Source: Chloroflexi bacterium TSY (GTDB lineage: Bacteria; Chloroflexota; Anaerolineae; Caldilineales; Caldilineaceae). From it: 64,000 nucleotides of DNA. The position numbers and the translations under genes were made by a program. The notes under the pieces were generated by a model, which ran no database searches, was not told where the DNA came from, and saw only the letters and a program-made list of their open reading frames with translations. Below are positions 57,921 through 64,000 of this stretch, piece by piece. The stretch's first letter is position 1. Every line of letters begins with the position of its first letter. The stretch lies in assembly GCA_019217005.1 (NCBI GenBank), contig JAHBNG010000023.1, positions 87,225-151,224 on the forward strand, in the 5' to 3' direction.

Positions 57921-60900
57921 GTGATACAACGTGGATTTATCCTCACCATTAGTGCTGTGGCGTTTGTCTTCCTCTTTATACAGATCGCAACGCGTACAAT
58001 AGAAACAGCGTCATATGCATCATCAAACGATTCGATTCACAGCGTCACCCCGCGTTCAGTCTATCGGGTTGCACGTGCGCAATCTTCTCCAACAGCGACA
58101 AAACCTGTCTTGATTGCAGAGACTTCTAACAGAATATCGCCCCTCGCGACATGGACAGGGACACCGATATCGCCACCACGTCCAACTGCCAGCGTCACGC
58201 CTGCTAACCGTCCAAGCCCTACACCGCCGCTTTTTCCACAACAGGGTGACACGGAGGCTGTTCAGATTGAGCCAGGCTCTTCAACACTCGATGACTATCG
58301 TGCGCCCATTCGCATAACCTTCAAAGAACCGATGGATCGTTCCAGTGTTCGCGATGCCCTGACATTTAATCCTGCGATCAATTTTGCAACCAACTGGCTC
58401 GATGACCAGACGTTAGAGATTGTCCCGACCGAATTCTTTCAGCCCGGTACATATACGCTCTGGCTACAAAATAGTATCAAGACCGTAAACGGTCAGTCGC
58501 TCAATCCAGCTTCTCCTTACTACCGAGAATATCGCTTTCAACCAATTTTGGTGAATTACACCGTGCCACAAAGCTGGGATCCAGATGACCCACTCACGCT
58601 TACCTTTGGAGAAGCGATGGATAGTGAGAGCGTTGAAGCCGCCTTACAGATCGATCCTTCATGGGAAGGTGAGTGGCGTTGGAACCAGGCGCAGACTGTT
58701 GCAACGTTCCATTCCGACACACCACCCCCACTGAACACCTGGCATACGCTACGGTTTGATGCTTCTCACCTGCCGCTTCGTACGCGAACAGATCGTCCAG
58801 TCCCAAGTCCCAATGCCATTTCATTTCAGACAACGGGACCGATTGTTTCAGCACAACCGATGGGGAGCCATATTGACCCGGCAAGCGAAATGCGCATTCG
58901 CTTTGCCCAACCAATGGATCATGCATCTGTGGAAGCATCTCTGCACATGACACCAACCCGATCAGTTACTTTTGAATGGCAAGGCAATACCCTTCTGGTA
59001 CAGCCAGAAGAAGCCTACTGGGATGAGAGAACCCTCCATACGGTTACGATTGAACCCAGTGCGCTCGATGCGGAAAAATCCACTCTTTTGGCAGGGCCTT
59101 ACATTTGGTCATTCCGTACCGGAGCATTTCGCACAGTTGCGAACTTCGGGTTGGGCCCAAACATCCAGGTTGTCGATGCCGCGGGACGGCGCGCGCTTCA
59201 GTTCCAAACCCTCCACGATGGAACCGTCAATCTAACCTTCAAACTCTATGCGCTGTCGCTTGACCAATTTCTTGTCGCTTTCCAAGAACATTTGCGCCCG
59301 CTTTACGAAGACAATCACGAACCAATCGAAACAGAAGCCCTGCCTCTTGTGACACAATGGCAACACCGTTCGATCCGCTATAGCAATGGCCGACAAAACC
59401 CCAACCAACCAGATTCTATCGGCGAAACACTTCTCCCCGCGGACATTGAACCGGGCCTCTACATACTGAATTTGACGGCAGGTCAAGTCAATGATCAATT
59501 GCTCGTTCTGCTCACCCACAATGTTGTCATGGTCAAACAGGCGGAGAACCAATTGGTCACTTGGGTCACTGACATCAACGATCAACCGCTTGAGAATAGC
59601 GATGTATACGTGTATGGTCAGGATGGTGAGTTCTTGCAGCAGGGTCGATCGAGCGCAGACGGTCTATTCCGCGCCGAGCTCTTGCCCGAAAACGAGCCAC
59701 AACTCGTGCTTGCAGGCAATCCATCAACTGAAGATTATACCGTCTCCGGTCTCACGCGCGAATGGCGCAGTAGCAACAATCGTGGAGGTTGGTGGTGGTA
59801 TTGGGAATCCAAGGTTCCCCACTATGCTGTTCACATCTATACGGATCGTCCCATCTATCGCCCTGGACAAACGGTCTTCTACAAGAGTGTCGTGCGTCGT
59901 GATAATGATGCCATACTCAGCCTTTTGCCGCCAGATACGCCTGTGATGGTACGCATTCGCGACGCGCGGGACAATGTTGTCCAGACTACTACCCATCAAA
60001 CCAACGAATTTGGCACACTTCATGGTGAATTTCAGATTGCCGAGGGAGCCATGCTGGGCGATTATGCAGTTGAAATTGTGCTTTCAGGTCCAGATGCCAA
60101 TCTTGCACAAGATGCGGAGGTAGCCGCAGATCGAGAAGCCTCGAATGCGTCAGAACAGTTTCGCCAGACATTCAAGGTAGAGGAGTATCGAAAACCAGAC
60201 TTTGCCGTCACCGTTCAAACCGCCAAATCACGCTATGTGATTGGAGAAGAAGTAGAGATCCAAATTGAGACCAAATACCTTTTGGGTGAACCAGTTGCTG
60301 ATGCCCAGCTGACAATTCGGCACTACAGCCTGACACTCTACTATGGCTTTGGGTGGCAACCATCTGACAAAACAGAGTATATTTGGACCCGCAATAACAC
60401 TTCTGAAACTGTCGCCACAACAGACCAAGATGGACGGTTCACGACGTCGATTCGGGCTCCACATCTGAACAATCACGCTCACTATCACTGGGGAAGTAGC
60501 TTACGACAAACGACTTGGGGCATCGAAGTCACCGTGGACGATGGGAGCGGCCAAAGCGTCAGCAACGTTGCCATTGTCGAGGTCTATAATGCCGCCGAGA
60601 AACTCACGCTTGAGGTGGCTAGCTATGTCCAAAAAGCTGGCGGGCCGTTCGACATCGACATTGCTGCGACCACATTAGATGGTGAGCCTCTGCCCGAGCA
60701 TAGATTGCTTTTGGAATTGCGACGTTGGGATCAGACCGGTCGTGGCTATTCACTTGTAACCGATTCATTCTCGTTTGTAACCGATGAAGCTGGCCTTATC
60801 CGGGCGCCCTTGACGATTGACGTACCCGGAAGTTACCAACTCTTTCTGCGTGATGCGACCCCAAAAAAGGCTGACTCAGTCAACTTCCAAAGCTATATTT

Positions 60901-63884
60901 ATATTGCGGGCGAAGCTCAGAACTGGTATAGCAGTTTGGACCAAACACCGCTCAACATTGAGACCGATCGTGACACCTATGTACCGGGCGAGCGGGCGCA
61001 ATTGGCCATCGAATCAGCCTTCAATGGCCCGGCTCTTTTGACATTTGAACGCGGCACAACGCGACGCGAGAAATTGATCGACCTGACTGCACCACTCACA
61101 TTGGTAGAGGTTGAGATAGAACCAGAGGACGCACCAAACATCTTTGTGACAGTCAACGCTTGGCAAAAACAAGATACAACGGAGCGAGATGGTTGGGCCA
61201 TCAATCAACCAGATGCATTGCTCTTTATGGATTCTGTTGAGCTCACTGTGCCAGCACGTAACAAGCGCCTCAACGTGACGATCATGTCTGACCACGACCA
61301 ATATGCGCCGCGCGATGAAGCAACCTTTAAGCTTCTCGTAACAGACTTTGAGGGAAATCCTGTGCAGGCCGAACTCTCGCTGGCCCTGGTGGACGAAGCC
61401 ATCTTCACCCTCAGTGATGATCTCTCTGGCGATATTTTTGAGGCCTTTTATTTCAAGCGTCAGAACGCTGTTCGCACCTATGACAGCATGGTGCCGATTC
61501 GCTGGCCAGGAGGTGGCGGTGGAGGTGGCGGTGGAGGGAATGGAGCCACTCCTCCACGCCGCGACTTTCCTGACACGGCCCAGTGGATCCCGAGTATCTT
61601 GACAAATGCCGCTGGCGAGGCAAGTGTCACAATTGCCTTGCCGGACAGTCTCACAAGTTGGCGGATGACGGCCAAAGCGACGACTGCTAATGAGACAGAG
61701 GTAGGCGAAACCTTCATCAATATCACAACCCATCAGCCGCTGGTTGTACGCCCTATTTTGCCTGCCTCATTAACGGCTGGTGATCGGGTGCATCTGTCTG
61801 CTGTTGTCCACAACTATAGCGAGCAGAGTGTGGCAGTCGATGTCTTAGTTCGTGTCGATGCAGCGGATTCTAGAGAGGGCAGTCCCCCGTCTCTCCAGAT
61901 TTCTGCGACAGAGGGCGATCCGATTACCCAAACAGTCACCGTCGAACCAGGTGCATCGCACATAGTAGGGTGGCAAGCAGTGGCGACGCAAGCCGGAAGT
62001 GTGGAGATGACGGTCACGGCACAGTTGGCGGAACGAGCTACGGATCAAGACGTTGCGCACAATGGTTCGACCGACGAGTCGTCAGCACAATCCCCTTCAT
62101 CATCAACTACACTCTACGATGCAGTCCAACTTCCGCTAACGATCCGTCCATTGGCCGTTCCCGATGTGACCACATTCATTGGTGATTTTTCGGATGAGTT
62201 CACTCTTGATCTGGAGCTGCCAGCAGATGCACTCGACATGAGTTCGGTTGAGATTGAGGTGAGTCGTTCCATTGCCGGCAGCTTGCTAAACGGCTTGGAA
62301 TTCCTCACTGGCTTTCCTTATGGTTGTGTCGAGCAGACCATGAGTCGCGCTTTGCCCAACGCTGTGGTCGGTCGCGCCTTTGAGCAGCTCGGCATGAGCA
62401 ATCCAAACCTCAAGAACGATCTACCAATGCTGATCAACGCTGGGATCCAGCGACTCTACGGCTTCCAGCATGATGATGGTGGCTGGGGCTGGTGGCACGA
62501 TGACAAGACAGATGCCTACCAGAGCGCCTGGGTTCTCTTTGGTCTCTCGGTGACTGCCGAAGCTGGTTACGAAGTCGACCCTGATGTGGTACGTCGTGGC
62601 GTGCGTTGGTTGGCTCTAAGCCTGGACGGGATGGACCCGCGCACACGCGCCTTTGCACTTTATGCCATGACACGTGCGAGCGCTCTAATCGATCTGTCTG
62701 AACAATTTCGTGAATCAGGTCGATACACAAACGATGGGCAGAAAATATTGATGGGACCAACTCTCCATGAGCAGATCGAACAACATGCCCGCGGTCTCAT
62801 TCTGAATGCAGCTCCGCTTGAACCCTTCAGTCAATCTGCTTTGGCGCTGGTGTTGAACACCCTCGGTGATGATAAAGCGGCTCGTAGGATACTATCGCAA
62901 CTGGCACAGACCGCAATCCAGGACGGAACTGGTCTACACTGGAAAAGCAATCGCAATGACGGAGCCTACTACCAAAAAACTATGGCGTCGGCCACTCGAA
63001 GTACAGCCTTGGCCCTCAGTGCCTTTACCCAGATTTGGCCTGACCATTCTGGAATTCCCGACATGATGCGCTGGCTGATGGGACAGCGGCGTATGTCCGG
63101 TTGGGGAACAACCAACGAGACATCCTTTGCCATCTTGGGCCTGACTGATTTCCTCCTCGCCAGCCAGGAACACAATCGCGACGTGGATTATGTGATTGAA
63201 CTCAATGGTCACAAAGTATCGCAAGGGCAATTGGGATCAAATGAACCAATCGCACAGCTCACTCTTTCCAGGGGCCAATTGCACCGCGGGATCAACGAAG
63301 TTCACATTCGACAGCTAAACCAAATAGCGCAAAGCGATGAAGACCAACAGCGAGAGGGTGATTCTGAGGAAAGTTCTCGTCTCTATTATCTGATCAATCA
63401 ACGCACCTATTTGGCGAAACCAAACATCGTAGCCGCCGGGACGATTCAGCTCACACGTACCTATCAAGATCCAAAAACGCATGAACCGTTGACACAAGTC
63501 AAAATGGGTCAATTGGTTGAGGTAAAGCTTCAGGTCGATACCTCTGCCCTCAGCTACTATCTGATTGTAGAGGATCAACTTCCTGGTGGGTTAGAAGCAT
63601 TAAACGAACGGCTGAATACGACGCCTCGTGTTGTTTATGGCCGCCAGCAGCAAGAGTCCCATTGGCAATTCTATGGCTACAACTACAAAGAAATTCACAA
63701 CGATCGAGTGAGCTTCTTCGTGACGGAGATGGGCGCTGGTCAACGGACTTTTACGTACCTGGCTCGTGCGACAAGACCGGGTGCCTTTGTCGCTATGCCA
63801 GCCGAGGCATATCCAATGTATGACCCGACTGTGTGGGGTCGATCGTCGAGTCATTCATTGACGGTTGCGGCAGACGAGAGTTAG
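57921..63884 (+). CDS. Alpha-2-macroglobulin-like protein with N-terminal Big_5 domains
   Basis: 1987 residues from GTG 57921, preceded by GGAGG at a good distance. A signal or anchor helix (GFILTISAVAFVFLFIQIA) is followed by a Thr/Pro/Ser-rich linker and three Ig-like Big_5 units, each with an F-x-x-(A/P)MD-x-(A/S)SV pattern (ITFKEPMDRSSVRDAL, LTFGEAMDSESVEAAL, IRFAQPMDHASVEASL). Then come macroglobulin domains (HIYTDRPIYRPGQTVFYKS) and a nine-Gly run (about residue 1196). The A2M domain (FPDTAQWIPSILTNAAGEA) and a thioester domain with YGCVEQTMSR (Cys-x-Glu-Gln, about residue 1468) and GWGWWHDDKTDAYQ follow. Such proteins trap proteases covalently outside the cell. No lipobox is seen. Confidence 0.93.
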   Translation: MIQRGFILTISAVAFVFLFIQIATRTIETASYASSNDSIHSVTPRSVYRVARAQSSPTATKPVLIAETSNRISPLATWTGTPISPPRPTASVTPANRPSPTPPLFPQQGDTEAVQIEPGSSTLDDYRAPIRITFKEPMDRSSVRDALTFNPAINFATNWLDDQTLEIVPTEFFQPGTYTLWLQNSIKTVNGQSLNPASPYYREYRFQPILVNYTVPQSWDPDDPLTLTFGEAMDSESVEAALQIDPSWEGEWRWNQAQTVATFHSDTPPPLNTWHTLRFDASHLPLRTRTDRPVPSPNAISFQTTGPIVSAQPMGSHIDPASEMRIRFAQPMDHASVEASLHMTPTRSVTFEWQGNTLLVQPEEAYWDERTLHTVTIEPSALDAEKSTLLAGPYIWSFRTGAFRTVANFGLGPNIQVVDAAGRRALQFQTLHDGTVNLTFKLYALSLDQFLVAFQEHLRPLYEDNHEPIETEALPLVTQWQHRSIRYSNGRQNPNQPDSIGETLLPADIEPGLYILNLTAGQVNDQLLVLLTHNVVMVKQAENQLVTWVTDINDQPLENSDVYVYGQDGEFLQQGRSSADGLFRAELLPENEPQLVLAGNPSTEDYTVSGLTREWRSSNNRGGWWWYWESKVPHYAVHIYTDRPIYRPGQTVFYKSVVRRDNDAILSLLPPDTPVMVRIRDARDNVVQTTTHQTNEFGTLHGEFQIAEGAMLGDYAVEIVLSGPDANLAQDAEVAADREASNASEQFRQTFKVEEYRKPDFAVTVQTAKSRYVIGEEVEIQIETKYLLGEPVADAQLTIRHYSLTLYYGFGWQPSDKTEYIWTRNNTSETVATTDQDGRFTTSIRAPHLNNHAHYHWGSSLRQTTWGIEVTVDDGSGQSVSNVAIVEVYNAAEKLTLEVASYVQKAGGPFDIDIAATTLDGEPLPEHRLLLELRRWDQTGRGYSLVTDSFSFVTDEAGLIRAPLTIDVPGSYQLFLRDATPKKADSVNFQSYIYIAGEAQNWYSSLDQTPLNIETDRDTYVPGERAQLAIESAFNGPALLTFERGTTRREKLIDLTAPLTLVEVEIEPEDAPNIFVTVNAWQKQDTTERDGWAINQPDALLFMDSVELTVPARNKRLNVTIMSDHDQYAPRDEATFKLLVTDFEGNPVQAELSLALVDEAIFTLSDDLSGDIFEAFYFKRQNAVRTYDSMVPIRWPGGGGGGGGGGNGATPPRRDFPDTAQWIPSILTNAAGEASVTIALPDSLTSWRMTAKATTANETEVGETFINITTHQPLVVRPILPASLTAGDRVHLSAVVHNYSEQSVAVDVLVRVDAADSREGSPPSLQISATEGDPITQTVTVEPGASHIVGWQAVATQAGSVEMTVTAQLAERATDQDVAHNGSTDESSAQSPSSSTTLYDAVQLPLTIRPLAVPDVTTFIGDFSDEFTLDLELPADALDMSSVEIEVSRSIAGSLLNGLEFLTGFPYGCVEQTMSRALPNAVVGRAFEQLGMSNPNLKNDLPMLINAGIQRLYGFQHDDGGWGWWHDDKTDAYQSAWVLFGLSVTAEAGYEVDPDVVRRGVRWLALSLDGMDPRTRAFALYAMTRASALIDLSEQFRESGRYTNDGQKILMGPTLHEQIEQHARGLILNAAPLEPFSQSALALVLNTLGDDKAARRILSQLAQTAIQDGTGLHWKSNRNDGAYYQKTMASATRSTALALSAFTQIWPDHSGIPDMMRWLMGQRRMSGWGTTNETSFAILGLTDFLLASQEHNRDVDYVIELNGHKVSQGQLGSNEPIAQLTLSRGQLHRGINEVHIRQLNQIAQSDEDQQREGDSEESSRLYYLINQRTYLAKPNIVAAGTIQLTRTYQDPKTHEPLTQVKMGQLVEVKLQVDTSALSYYLIVEDQLPGGLEALNERLNTTPRVVYGRQQQESHWQFYGYNYKEIHNDRVSFFVTEMGAGQRTFTYLARATRPGAFVAMPAEAYPMYDPTVWGRSSSHSLTVAADES

Positions 63885-64000
63885 GCCCTTAAGGGATCAA
63901 TACCGACAACTTTTGTCGATATGCAATTGATGGTTGAGTGCCGCCGCAAGGTCCTTGTTTGGGACGACGGCCTGCACAATTGCAGGCCCAAACAAATAGG
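63884..64000 (+). repeat. REP-like palindromic repeat, copy 2 (at window edge)
   Basis: Begins at the last base of the alpha-2-macroglobulin stop and runs to the window end; it matches 6998-7113 in reverse complement. It shares GTGCCGCCG, GGCCTGCACAATTGCAGGCC and CCCAAACAAATAGG. The inner palindrome is conserved, the flanks are more diverged. It may extend beyond the window. Confidence 0.7.

Noticed and set aside
1..64000. CRISPR array, prophage or integron
   Set aside because: No regularly spaced direct repeats, no integrase and no phage structural genes were seen; all repeats are explained by IS elements, MITEs or palindromic repeats.

Overview
The window is a 64-kb piece of a bacterial chromosome with moderate G+C. 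It combines housekeeping genes (argF, cdaA/cdaR, der, recA, pyrH, frr, uppS, cdsA, tsaD) with large secreted or surface proteins and a very heavy load of insertion sequences (IS) and short non-autonomous repeats. The very large alpha-2-macroglobulin-like protein, the YdiJ-type oxidoreductase, the nSTAND1 ATPases, the phosphatidylcholine-synthase-like enzyme and the style of the secreted proteins resemble Chloroflexota (Anaerolineae/Caldilineae-like filaments). That assignment is inference; there is no rRNA or tRNA in the window to confirm it.

Layout. 1-7 kb: an edge gene, a lipocalin-like CrtC/AttH gene split by a 215-bp MITE, a YegS/diacylglycerol-kinase gene split by an ISAzo13-like element, an IS630 element and a polytopic membrane protein. 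7-13.5 kb: a co-directional run argF-cdaA-cdaR-der-M28 peptidase, then a response regulator. 13.5-19 kb (minus strand): a 1023-aa FAD/Fe-S oxidoreductase and a secreted beta-helix protein. 19-32.5 kb: an efflux module (HlyD adaptor, FtsX/MacB permease, ATPase) and a GT39-like membrane glycosyltransferase, both broken by insertions and nonsense codons. 32.5-35.5 kb: an M20 peptidase and recA, which carries a MITE and a further frameshift. 35.8-38.4 kb (minus): three small extracytoplasmic or repeat proteins. 38.5-46.4 kb: phosphatidylcholine-synthase-like gene, pyrH, a 3.7-kb IS pile-up, then frr-uppS-cdsA. 46.5-48.8 kb: DegT aminotransferase and mannonate dehydratase. 49-57.6 kb (minus): epimerase-tsaD-dam-nSTAND1-nSTAND1, the last gene cut by an IS. 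57.9-63.9 kb: the alpha-2-macroglobulin-like giant.

Mobile DNA is resolved here to exact ends. ISAzo13-like elements occur three times (TAA duplications), IS701-like twice (TTAA/CTAA), an unassigned DDE element twice (5-bp duplications), IS630 once (TA), and an IS4/IS701-like element once (7-bp duplication, carrying two nested insertions). Non-autonomous families are a 215/216-bp MITE (two copies, both at AGTCT inside coding DNA), a 155-bp MITE (three copies, 8-bp duplications), a 63-80-bp GCTCATCT repeat next to recA and cdsA, and other palindromic repeats. At least six chromosomal genes are interrupted: crtC-like, yegS-like, the permease gene, the glycosyltransferase gene, recA and one STAND gene.

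The strongest leads are the doubly damaged recA, the target-specific MITE that hit it, and the tandem pair of sensor-less nSTAND1 ATPases linked to a Dam methylase behind tsaD, a candidate conflict or defence module.
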